64,000 nucleotides of DNA from Neelides folsomi (Eukaryota > Arthropoda > Collembola > Neelipleona > Neelidae): positions 1 through 64,000 of the forward strand of contig JAQGBZ010000096.1 in the NCBI GenBank assembly GCA_034687125.1, read 5' to 3'. Below, piece after piece: positions 50,519 to 60,841 of the stretch. The notes beneath the pieces were generated by a model, which was not told the DNA's origin, did no database searches, and worked only from the letters and a program-made list of their open reading frames with translations. Position numbers and translations under genes: made by a program. Positions within the stretch are counted from its first letter, which is position 1. Every line of letters begins with the position of its first letter.

Positions 50519-51768
50519 TCCAAATGTCGATTAAAATACGGAAGGTCAGTATTGACAAAGAAGGATTGTTTCAATAAAACTCTAAAAATTGGAAATCAAG
50601 TATAAACACAAGCCTAAACGCTATTAAGGTTATTTTAATTCAAATGTCATTTATCTTATTACCTTTAAATCTCCATTGTATGATTGTAATTTTGTTAAAA
50701 TCTACAAGACGAAGAGAATTGATCCAACTTGCAATGTGTTCGATCCAAGTTTTTCATCGTATCTCATGCCGACGTGCAGATTGGAGATTGGAGAGTAATA
50801 AATAGAGATGTAGAGTATATAGGTAATAATGAGTATAATTATACTTAAAGTAATAAGAGCTATTAAACTATGACTTATTATAACTGCAATACTTATATAT
50901 TTAATATTTAAAAGAGTAAAAGTAAATCAATTTTTGCATTCATTCAGAATTTGGTCTCGTGAAGGATATAGGAAATAGCAAGATGGCAAATGTCTCAGTC
51001 GACCCATTTAAATTGTAGGAAACTTCAAAAGACAAAAAACGTATCATTTTTATTACCTCCAATTCAATTCAAGTCTAAAAGCCCAAGAGAAACTCTTGAA
51101 GATCTGTTAGAAGACAAAGAGATTGAAACGAGGCCTTTAGGCTAATTATCATAAGAGTTCATCATCAACCTCCCAGGATTCCATTTACCAAATGAGGACT
51201 TTTCAACATAAGTTTCAAATGGACCATATAATTGCCGGAACGATTAGCCATCTCCACTCCATGGAGTATGGTTGAACCATAATGGTCCTCATAGTGGGTG
51301 AACTTGAGGAGATTCCCAAAGGAGAAGATCATGTCTAAATATGGGAGGTGGACGAAGGTGGAAGCTGAAAAAGGAAATTCCTCTTCGAACTCCCCTTCCT
51401 TAATAAATGACCTGTTGGGCTGAAAGAGCCAAATAAGGTGACAACTAATGTGACGGCACGAGAAGGCAACTTTTATTAATAAGTCTTTAAAATTACAATT
51501 TACATATTTCAAACTTGTTATACATTTTGAGCCTCTAATCCCCAATTGATGTACAAAAAGCCCATCGGACAAATTAATAATATAGAAGTTAATATAAATT
51601 AATACACAGAGAGTTGAAAATAATTAAAAGAAACAATTATTATTATTGTATAGAACGAGAAAAATGGAGAATTTATGAAATTGCGTTTTTAAAATAGCAA
51701 TTTTTTGCTCACGGCGGGATTAAGGTACTATGTGATTGAATAATAAATGGAAATTTTGTTGATGATGT
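50519..51768. other. Spacer between polyamine oxidase and sHSP-A, with an orphan open frame
   Basis: It holds the polyamine oxidase upstream region and the sHSP-A 3' untranslated region. A minus-strand open frame (51165-51572) has no ATG in its first half but begins to look exon-like after a good acceptor (CTCTTTCAG, ending at 51423); it matches no family I know. Confidence 0.35.
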
Positions 51769-52845
51769 TTAAGCAGCGGCCATTTGAATGTTAATGTTGT
51801 GTTCTTTCGGGAATCCTCCGTACTTGCTGGTGCTCTTCAACGAAGACGAGAGCGGGGCGGGGAATTTACGCCGTTCTTCCATTCTTGAACTCGTCATGGT
51901 CGAAGTGCTTCCAATGTTGCTTCCCATGTTGTTGCTGATGCTGCTGTTCTGAATCGGAATTCGCTTCTCGGTGATGGCAGGTAACGAAGTTTTGACACGG
52001 GGAGCCGTAATGACCAGAACTCCGTCAGAAGACAAATTGCACTCGACTGATTCGGGTCGGACATCGTCGGGGAGTTGGTACTTGCGAGAGAATTGGCGAG
52101 AGACGAAAGATTTATTCGCATCTCCGTCCTTCTTCTCCTCGTGCTTTCCTTCCACAACAAGGAAATTGTCAACAGTCTTCACTTCAACTTCCTTTGGACC
52201 AAATTGTTGAACTTCCAACATGACCTGCAAAATTAAAATATTTAACGTTATTCAAATATTTATTACAATTTTTAAATTTTTAAAAATTCTCATTTATAAA
52301 AATACTCAATTATCTAAATATTTTTTATCACGAATATTCGAATAAAAAAGTGATTGTTGAAATCAACTATATAATTTTTAATAATAATTAATTTTAATAA
52401 TAATTAATTTATTATTTTTTACCTGGAACTTGTCGTCGTCGTATTTCATTTCTGATGGGAATCCATTGGACATCATTTGCATTTCTTTAAACGGTTCCCA
52501 ATTGTTCTCAAACTTCATCATCGTATTGAAGTTGCTATTTCCATTGAACGAATTATTGTTGCTGTTGAATGGCACCATCGTTCCTCCTCCGTTCATGGTG
52601 TTGTTTCCAGAATTCAACGTACTCGTTCTCGAACTCGAGTTTGTCACCGACCGGTTGTTCCCAATGTTCCCAAGCGTGCTGTTCCCGAAAGTTGAATTTC
52701 CCAGGTCTGAATGGGAGTTGGAAGTTGACTCGAAGAACTTCATGGTTTCTTGAAATTGTTTCTCCATCATTTTCCGACAGTCTTCGAAGAAGGGATCACG
52801 GAAGAAGGAGTCTCGAGAGTTGAGTGGTAATGTGGACAGAGCCAT
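51769..52845 (-). CDS. Small heat-shock protein A (alpha-crystallin domain), long Asn/Ser-rich N-terminus
   Basis: Two exons on the minus strand, 52423-52845 and 51769-52224, giving 292 aa, long for an sHSP. Residues 1-141 include an amphipathic start (FFRDPFFEDCRKMMEKQFQE) and a 90-residue Asn/Ser/Gly/Thr-rich stretch. The alpha-crystallin domain follows the intron: VMLEVQQFGPKEVEVKTVD, LVVEGKHEEKKDGD, SFVSRQFSRKYQLPDDV and the hallmark LSSDGVLVITAPR. IPIQ in the tail resembles the I-x-I/V oligomer motif. sHSPs are ATP-independent holdases. The gene is divergently oriented to sHSP-B and shares with it an intron at the identical residue of the domain start. A GAAnnTTC heat-shock half pair lies about 430 bp upstream (53272-53279). 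ATG 52845 is the only sensible start. Confidence 0.92.
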
Positions 52846-55400
52846 GTCAGTAAGTTCTTAAGTAAGAATGTCTTCAACCTACACCTTCGTCTCAGGCCAA
52901 CTGAATAGCAGAGGTGTGGGGTGAGAGAGTTAAATACGGTTCAGCCTCAGGTTGTGGGCGGGAGCTAAATGGAGAACAGCTCCTGAGTCACACTTTTCCA
53001 CTCGTGGGCGATTTTGCCACAAATCCGCACAAATTCACGTCTCCTCACCTCTTTCAAGTCGTAGGTTGCAAAAACGAGTATTTGATTGAGAGCCACACAC
53101 GTAAATCCTCCCCCACAGGAACAATATCACAAATTCTCAAAGTTCCTCTCTTGGGCACAACAAAGTCGAGGATGACTCCATTCCTATTTAAATTATTTAA
53201 TACACGAGTACTCGTATTATGGCACCTAATTGAAATAGAGCAAAAAACAAATATTTTTCTACAATCCTCCAGAATGTTCAAAACGAAGAGGAGTGAAGGC
53301 GGACGGATGCGCGGAAATGAACAATGTGGAAATGGAGACCTTCAACTTCAACTAAATAAATTAATCGACTCTCTAAATACGCGTTGAAAGTAAACAAAGT
53401 TTTTGCGCTCCTTCCTATATAAGTATCTGTATTTATTTTAATGGTCTTAATAGTAATAGCCAGACAACACATTCATCAAATCTGGGATTTTACACAGAGA
53501 CCCAATGAGATCATAAATAAGGCATGGAGTAATAGGAAGTGCTTTGTTGCTTTATATGGCCATTCTCTCAACACTTCGTTATCCTCATTAGTTCACGCTC
53601 TGTTGGATATTCCCTTAAATATTAAAATCATCTAACGACTCGTATCTGATTCGTGGATCGAGCAGGAAATTACAATTAGGATGTTATTGTTATTCTTTTT
53701 ACTTATTATTGTTATTATTGAAAATGGATGTAATGAGATTAAGATTAACGATAAGCCTTCATTTTTATTAATTTTTATTTTTGTATAAAAAATATTGACC
53801 AAATTGAGTAATCCCCAAATGTGCTTTTAGACTGAATGAAAAAACTTGGAATTTGGCAAAGTATGTCAATTTTGCATGGGCGGATGGTTAGTCGTTGGTG
53901 GTGAGATCAGGATATTTCTTTTATTTCTAATATCGATTAACTTTAAGTCCAATTAAAGTGTTTGGGTGATGAATCATCATTTTAAATGGATCGTGTCATT
54001 ATAATCATATGTACATTATTTATATAAGTATGGTATAACTATAGTAAATAATAAATTATGAATTTATATTATGATTAGAGTCGTAAATCATTTTTTATCC
54101 ACAGGGAATTATACCTTAAAATTACACAGTTAAGCCATTTTTATTAATATATAAATGCAAAGTGTTAAAAGATGGAATGCAACTGCATGTCTATGCGTTA
54201 AAGTGCAAATAAATTATAATTAAACTTGCGTGTTTGTTGTAGCTTTTACTTTATGGTTCATATCTGCAGCATATGCTTTTAAGTGTTCTAAGCCTCATAA
54301 AATTTAAATTCTTGTTTAGTGTTGTAACAAGCCATTGAACAGATTTTCTCTAATTTGTATGAGCCTGTAAAGCAGGGAGAATTATTAGCCAGGAAGATTG
54401 GAGTGTTTAAATCTTTAAATAATAATTCTGCTTCTTTTCCGTCTGACGTTTCTTCTTGTTAGTTAATATCCCAATTCATAAGCCCTGTAAGTATTGAGGG
54501 GAAGTGGAAGGTGAATTAATGGACGTGAGATGATGTATGGTAATGGCAAGATCTATTTTTGCGAGTGCGATCATAGGAGTGTAATTTGGGCGAGCGTGGA
54601 GAAGGTCAATGTGTCCTACACCACTTCAGAGGACAGAACACAAAAAACCAAATCTCAATCCTCATCAGAGCCAAAATAAACAACTTCTCATCTTCATCTC
54701 TCCGATAGGGGAAAATGAAATGACTCTCACAGAAAAACTCCTTAATAACACTCAAAATTATTCTTTTTTCTTATCGGCATAATTGACCCTTAAGCTAATT
54801 ATTGTAATAAGAATACATATAGTCATATCAATTACAATTACAATAGATATACAATTACAATCATATCATGTGCATAAATCAAAGAATTGGCTTTAAGTAA
54901 TTGGCTTCATTCTTCGTAGGAAATCTTAATCTGGCATATAATATAAGTATCATACCTACATATTTTATTTATGATATACCTAGGTATATTATGATATAAG
55001 CATTAAAATGCTAAATTGGGATGTTCTACGATTTATGTGTTGTATTTTTTAAATGTGAAATACAACACATTGTGACACTAAATAATAAATAAAGTTTAGT
55101 TTAGTTATTCCAAGTAGATACTAATAGGTATTGTTTTTAGCTTACCTAAGCGAATTCTAGTTTAATTTAATAATACATTTAAATAAAGTGCACTTTTAGG
55201 TGGAATTTTGTGAGTCAATAATATTTTTAGATTTGAAGAAAATGAATTTCTTTCATTTTAACCCATTTTAGCTACGCCGCAATGTGAATGAAGGAGTAAC
55301 GAAATTACTAAAGTACATAGGTATGTAAACGGATGACTAATGTTCCATACCCGAAACAGGGTGAGGAGCTTTGCGGGCCTTCTGACAATGAGTAGGCGTT
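52846..55400. other. Intergenic region between the divergent sHSP genes
   Basis: About 2.5 kb of shared upstream DNA. A GAATGTTC heat-shock-type dyad (53272-53279) lies on the sHSP-A side. A perfect 13-bp hairpin (55035-55047 with 55058-55070, 10-base loop) lies nearer sHSP-B. No gene is supported; the open frames at 52914-53387 (+) and 53054-53281 (-) have no motif. Confidence 0.45.
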
Positions 55401-55412
55401 CAAAATAAATTT

Positions 55413-55533
55413 ATCGAGAATTTTCGTATAAAGTTAACTTTAACTACGCTTCCTTTTGGCACCCCACACGTATAAAAGGGCCAAGAAGTGACAAATAGAA
55501 GGTTCTCGACCGATTTTGGATACCTATATAAAA
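55413..55533 (+). promoter_or_regulatory. sHSP-B heat-shock promoter: two HSE-like sites and two TATA boxes
   Basis: HSE-like sites: GAAttTTC at 55418-55425 and GAAggTTCtcGAc at 55498-55510. TATA boxes: TATAAAAGGG at 55471-55480 and TATATAAAA at 55525-55533. The order HSE-TATA-HSE-TATA suggests tandem or alternative core promoters for the plus-strand sHSP about 210-330 bp upstream of its ATG. HSF1 control of sHSPs is well established; occupancy here is inferred. Confidence 0.6.
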
Positions 55534-55630
55534 GTAGATCCAGAAAGAGTGGGGCACATTCTTATCAAACTCTCCAACCGACTCGAATCGGCCCGTCGTT
55601 TCAAACACTCAACACATTTCTCGATGTCAA

Positions 55631-55742
55631 GTGAGGTTGGTGAAATTCCTCTTCGTCATTTTACCCAACATTTATCTTCAATTTTCACTCATTCGTGAAA
55701 GTTTTTCGCTTGTGAATTCAAATTCTCTCTAATTTTTTCCAG
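55631..55742 (+). other. Probable 5'-leader intron of sHSP-B
   Basis: Donor GTGAGG at 55631 and acceptor TTTTTTCCAG ending at 55742, immediately before ATG 55743. An upstream ATG at 55624 would be spliced into a second frame that overlaps the main start for 19 codons including the stop. Confidence 0.5.
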
Positions 55743-56456
55743 ATGTCTTTCCGCCGTATGTACCGAGATCCTTTTTACGGGCGGTCAAATAACTGGTGGT
55801 CCTCCGGATTTGACGTTCCAGCAAGAATTTTTGACCAGAATTTCGGGCTTGGACTCTGCGACGATGATTTGCCAACTTTTTGTCGTGGAGTTCGACCAAG
55901 GGGATCAAAGGAAACCGGATTTTCTGAAGTGAAGAACGATATTGAAAAATTTGAGGTATGAAATTTTTTAATTAATTTATTTAATTAAATCTTTAACTTA
56001 TTTTAACTAAATATGTCAGTGTATTTAATTGTAGTAATGTTCATAACTAGGATATTCTTTCTAAATTGTCTTTTTCTGTAGGTTTTGTTGGACGTTAAAC
56101 AGTTTACCCCTGAAGAGTTGAATGTGAAGACGGTTGACAAATACATCGTAATCGAGGGCAAACATGAGGAACGAGCTGATGAACATGGATTAATCACCAG
56201 GAACTTCTGCCGAAAATATCTTCTTCCTGAAGACGTTCGTGCCGACTCAGTGAACTGTTCTTTCTCTTCCGACGGAGTTCTCACCATCACGGCCCCAAGG
56301 ATTCGCCCTCAAGAGGACACCAAGGCCGAAAGGCCAGTTCAGATCCAAGTTACTGGAACTCCAGCTACAGCTCGAGGAACCACTGGTGGATCTTCTCCCA
56401 CGAAGGGAAAGGAGACCAATATTCCCGTCAACAATGAGCAAACAAAGACCAATTGA
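55743..56456 (+). CDS. Small heat-shock protein B (alpha-crystallin domain)
   Basis: Two exons, 55743-55955 and 56082-56456, giving 195 aa. A 71-residue aromatic/Arg-rich N-terminus (MSFRRMYRDPFYGRSNNWW) leads into a typical alpha-crystallin domain: VLLDVKQFTPEELNVKTVD, IVIEGKHEERADEHG, FCRKYLLPEDV and the hallmark FSSDGVLTITAPR. The tail is hydrophilic, Thr/Lys-rich, with VQIQV similar to the I-x-I/V motif. Typical metazoan sHSP size, similar to Drosophila Hsp20-27 and lethal(2)essential-for-life types. The single coding intron lies at the first residue of the domain (KFE|VLLDV), exactly as in sHSP-A (KFQ|VMLEV), so the pair are old duplicates that kept the intron. The promoter has HSE-like and TATA motifs. 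Confidence 0.94.
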
Positions 56457-56992
56457 GTCAATTTAAAGGAAGTCGTCCCACGCTTAATGGATTTCATCAA
56501 CGACGCACATTAATTGTTTAAATTCTTTATGTAAATCGGATATTTTCTTATTTCATGTATTATATAAATTATTAAATTCAATCGTGATCCATCTTGTTAA
56601 ATTGTAAATCCTAATTTATTTGATGTTGTACCTAAATCTGAAATAAGAATACTTTCATTGTAAGAAATTTATCATTAAATACAGGATCATAAACAGAAAT
56701 AAGCATTAGGAATTGGGAAGTTTGCTCCCTAAAATTGACATGCATTTGGGGCTGAATGAGACATTGAACAAAGCCGCATATCGCGAACTGAGAACGTTTT
56801 AAATGTCTAGGAAGGGGCGACTTGAGATTAATAGTTTGTTTTGATTTTCTCTTTACGTTTCCTACTTGGAGATCATCGATTTGACTCCATCAGCGTTAAA
56901 ATCTTAAATATCAATACAATAGTAATTTTTTACCTTTAATCAATAATTAAAAGTTACAAGACGAATGAAGCCGTGGGAGGGTTTTTGAGCCC
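56457..56992. other. sHSP-B to B9D2 spacer
   Basis: AT-rich 3' untranslated region of sHSP-B followed by the B9D2 upstream region. A seven-codon uORF (ATG 56965, TGA 56986-56988) ends four bases before the B9D2 ATG. Confidence 0.5.
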
Positions 56993-57967
56993 ATGGCCGA
57001 ACTTTACATTATTGGACGACTCGAGAGTGGAAAAGGATTTGGGGCTACGGGACTCTTTGCAAAATTCTCTTTTCACACAGGTATAACAAGTTCAATGTGC
57101 GATTAAATATAATTAATGATCAGTTGGCTATGCTTATGTTAATTAAATTGCCAACGTAAAAGTGTCTAATATTATTATATTGATATTTTAACATTAATCT
57201 TTATTTAACAAAATGTAATCGGAAATAATACAGTGTTTTAAATAGACCATTGTGTACATTTTCAGAGTTAATAAAATTCTTAAAGATTTTCTTTTTTACT
57301 CATGCAAAAATATAGGAAGCGGGTGGAAAAAAGTAGAAGGCAAAGCAGAAGGGCAAACTCAAGTTGACACTCCGCTGTACAATCAAGAGGCTCAGTGGTC
57401 CCATCCAATTGATTTACACTTTGCGACCAAAGGCATTTTAGGTATTCTTTACTTACTAAAGTTAATCACTGTCCCAATTTATAAAATTTGTCTTTAATTT
57501 ATAAACCAACTAACAATTTCCTCCAGGCTGGCCGAAACTCCTCGTTGAAGTTTGCAGACAAGACGAATTTGGTCGGAGTGATTTAGCTGGATACGGAATC
57601 TGTCACGTTCCGGCTTCTCCTGGTCACTACAAATTAGAAGTTCCCACTTGGAGACCTTCAGGTTGATCGAACATTTAATTATGGATATAGATATAATATA
57701 GATATAAAAATAATTATATCGAAGAGAAACTTTTAATGACCCTTTAATTACTTTAACTTAATTACTTTAACTTAATTTGTAGGAAGCCACAAAGACGAAA
57801 TTCTTCGTTATTTTATTGGAGGCTCACGAGAATTGTCTGAATTGGATCTCGTGGTCAATTCGAGTGAACGATATCAACTGAAGACGATTCCCTCGGGAGT
57901 CGTCTCAATACACCTTGGGATTATCACGAGAAACTTTGACAAGTTCGGAGTGGAAGTTTCAACATGA
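56993..57967 (+). CDS. B9D2: B9D2 transition-zone protein (MKS complex)
   Basis: Four exons: 56993-57080, 57316-57441, 57527-57661, 57783-57967, giving 177 aa (human 175). B9D2, with B9D1, MKS1 and tectonics, builds the diffusion barrier at the ciliary transition zone. The B9 domain covers the whole protein, with near-identity blocks: [64 protein letters not shown] and [15 protein letters not shown] 56993 gives the conserved [10 protein letters not shown] start. The stop TGA (57965-57967) overlaps the ATG (57964-57966) of tectonic, a gene of the same complex, so this looks like the first cistron of a two-gene unit. Confidence 0.96.
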
Positions 57968-60329
57968 ACTTTCTCCTTTGCTTTCTCCTCTTCCTTCCAT
58001 TTGGGTCACTTCATGAATTTGACCCAGAACCAGAGTCAACTATGACCCCACAAACAACGACCACTGCAGGAAAAAATGGCAATAATTCCCAAACTACAAT
58101 AAGCCCAACAACTTCAGCCACCGGCATCAACGGCTCACAAACGACCTTAAATACGACTACCGTTACAAATGATACAATATCAACAGAAAAGCCAAAAAAG
58201 CCAAACAGAGAACCAAATAATTTTCATTGCATTTGCGATTTGACTGTAAAAATTCAAAAACAACCAAGCCAAACAAAATTATAAATATAAATATATATTT
58301 TTTATTTAGTTAAACGGATGCGACATTAATTGCTGTTGTGACCCCGACTGCTCCGCAAGGAACCGGAAGGTTTTTACAGATTGCCTTGAAGAAGATTACT
58401 TGAAGTCGGAAATTGACGAGGATAAGAAATGTTACAAAACTGAGTTTCTCTTTCGAAACAACACACCGTTCCTGCTTCAACAAAAGACCAAAAGTTTATT
58501 TTGTATTGTCAACGACAATTACAGGAAGAAGAAAAGATATGAATCCCCAAAGGTTTATTTTAATTAGAACATCTTTAGAAAATAAATAATTTATAATCAC
58601 AAAACATGCAACAATGCAGTGTTTCAATCTATTAAAACGAATAAATGCTTGAATTTAATACTTTTTAAAATATAAAGGTATCGGCGATAAAATCAGCCTT
58701 TGCGTATGAGGAAGCTCTGAAGGAAAAGAAATTCTCTTGGAACACAATCTTCCCTCATGAAGAAACGATTGAGAATTCTACCTATAAGTTTGGAAGCCAA
58801 ATTTGGTCTTTGAAAGAGTCCGAAGGAACTTTGAAATTATTTCCTTTCAGTAATTTTTAAATACCTTACATGCCTTACAAGCCTTACAATTTTAGTCATA
58901 TTTTTATGCAGGTATAAGAACAGGTATAAGACAGGTATAAGAAAAGTGACATGAGCTATTATAGGTTAGGTATAAGAGATAGTGATAAATCAATAGTAAT
59001 TAGTTCTTTTTTTTTTAAATATTTAGGCCTCCCATCTTCATACGATAGTCGCCAATGTGTTGCATCCGAAGGGGTCAAATTTCTCAAGCCAATCTTAACT
59101 TCCTGCACAATTCTTCTTCCAGCAATTTCATCTTGTGAGGAGATAGAAGAATTGAATGTGAATTCTTACATCCAAAATCTCAGTTTCCTCTCTACAGGAA
59201 TCTTTTCAAATTCCACACAACCAAATGTCACATCAATTGTTCTCTGTGATCCTCGAAATCTCACTGGTTGCTCTCCAATTACAAATTTCCCATCACCCAA
59301 GCTGGAAAAGAATGTTTGCTCCAACGTGTTGAAATCCCTCACTTTCTTTTTTGTCCACGAAGGGATTGAAGGCTTGAAAGAAACTCTCGTGAGAGCAACA
59401 TTTGATAAATTGCAGAAAACAACGTCAGCTTTAGAATTAAGTCTTTCCTTCTCAGCTCAATTCTTATGGGGAGATGAAGGAGAAGTTGGGATTTGGACGC
59501 GGAGTGGAAACCCGGGTTATTTGGTTGGAAAACCAATTATAATGGGGAATCGGAAAGAGGATGAGAAAATTGCTCTTAATGATCATCAACATTATATGAA
59601 GATTCACGGGTCAGAATGTTCGACCAGGAATGAAGTTTTGTTCGGGTATAGCCACAGAGCAGTTTGTTTAATTAGTTTGAAAAGATTTTTATCATGTGAA
59701 GCCATTGAGAAAGAAATTGCCATTTTGCTGCTTGGCATTATTCCACAAAATGTGACCAATCGGTAAAGTTTCTAATCAATGACTTTTATATTGGATTAAA
59801 ATATTAATTATTAATTTTTATGTCATTTAAAGTTTTAAATTGATTTAAGTTATAAAAGAAATGATTTTTATTGAATTTTAGATATGTTTCATCATTTGGA
59901 AATCCTTCAAAGAAAGTTTCAAGTGAATGGATCCAAATTGAAGCTTCCGGGTTGCCATTGAGTGATGGGAAATCGTTCAATCCGGTTGAAAAAGGATGCG
60001 ATTTGAAAACATCTTTAAGAATTCGGATCATTTTTTCTTATGTTGGATCTGTCCATTTCCCACAAGCAAAGATCCTAAGAGTTTTAATGGACATGGGAGG
60101 AGACAGGAAAATCCCACCTGGAAATCGCACCGAGTTCTTGAGAATTGGAACTACTGTGGACTTTGAGGACATGACTGGACCATCAGTGGAAAAGCGACTT
60201 CCTTTGCCAACCATCACCCTCTCGCTTCCACACAACTTCTTTTATCCGTTTTCACCATCAAAGGCCAATTTCGTCCATGTCAGGTTCATCCCATGTGTTT
60301 GTACATTTCTTTTTCTTATCATTTTTTAA
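57964..60329 (+). CDS. tctn: Tectonic family protein (MKS complex)
   Basis: Five exons: 57964-58245, 58310-58552, 58678-58849, 59027-59762, 59882-60329, giving 626 aa (human TCTN1-3 about 590-700). Tectonics are secreted or membrane-anchored transition-zone proteins that work with B9D1/B9D2/MKS1 in ciliogenesis and Hedgehog signalling. A signal peptide ([17 protein letters not shown]) leads, then a Thr/Asn-rich linker, the family's Cys cluster (CICDLTLNGCDINCCCDPDCS, about residues 89-109), the DUF1619-type body with SGNPGYLVGKPIIMG (about 393) and a hydrophobic C-terminus (VCTFLFLIIF) suited to membrane anchoring. The start is chosen because only it gives a signal peptide; it overlaps the B9D2 stop as ATGA, leaving no separate intergenic promoter. 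Many N-glycosylation-type NxT/S sites agree with an extracellular protein. Confidence 0.9.
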
Positions 60330-60841
60330 AGTAATTGTATTTGTGCCTAAAGTTTTAAAATACAACTAACGTAATTTTAATGATATTGCGATTTCACCAT
60401 ATTCCCGTAAATGATAAGTGAATTAACTAAATAAGATTTGAGTGCATAATTTGCATTCATTCATACATTTTGGTAACATAACCGTTTAAGAAATTTCCAT
60501 TTAATACGGGATTTAGACATTATCGTTATTTTTAATTTAAATTAAGATCATTATTATATCAAAAACTTTTTACTTTATAATATACAATTGTCAATTATAA
60601 CATTATAAGCACAGGCATCGGTTCAACAAAAATTACTCGTCATGCAATATTTATAATTAATAAACATTTAAATACCTATAAGTAATTCATCATGTTTTAG
60701 TAAAAACAAATTCATAATAATAATAACTCGCAAATTCATGATTAATAACATTAAAATCAAGTTAACTAATTAGTCCTTAAATACAAATAATTAAACTTGT
60801 CATTTAATTACCTATTTTATACATGGTAATAATGGAATACT
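60330..60841. other. Convergent spacer tectonic / XRCC4
   Basis: 512 bp of AT-rich 3' untranslated sequence from both genes. No gene or element recognised. Confidence 0.6.

Noticed and set aside
52430-52823. Three plus-strand frames opposite sHSP-A exon 1
   Set aside because: Shadows of the low-complexity Asn/Ser coding sequence on the minus strand.
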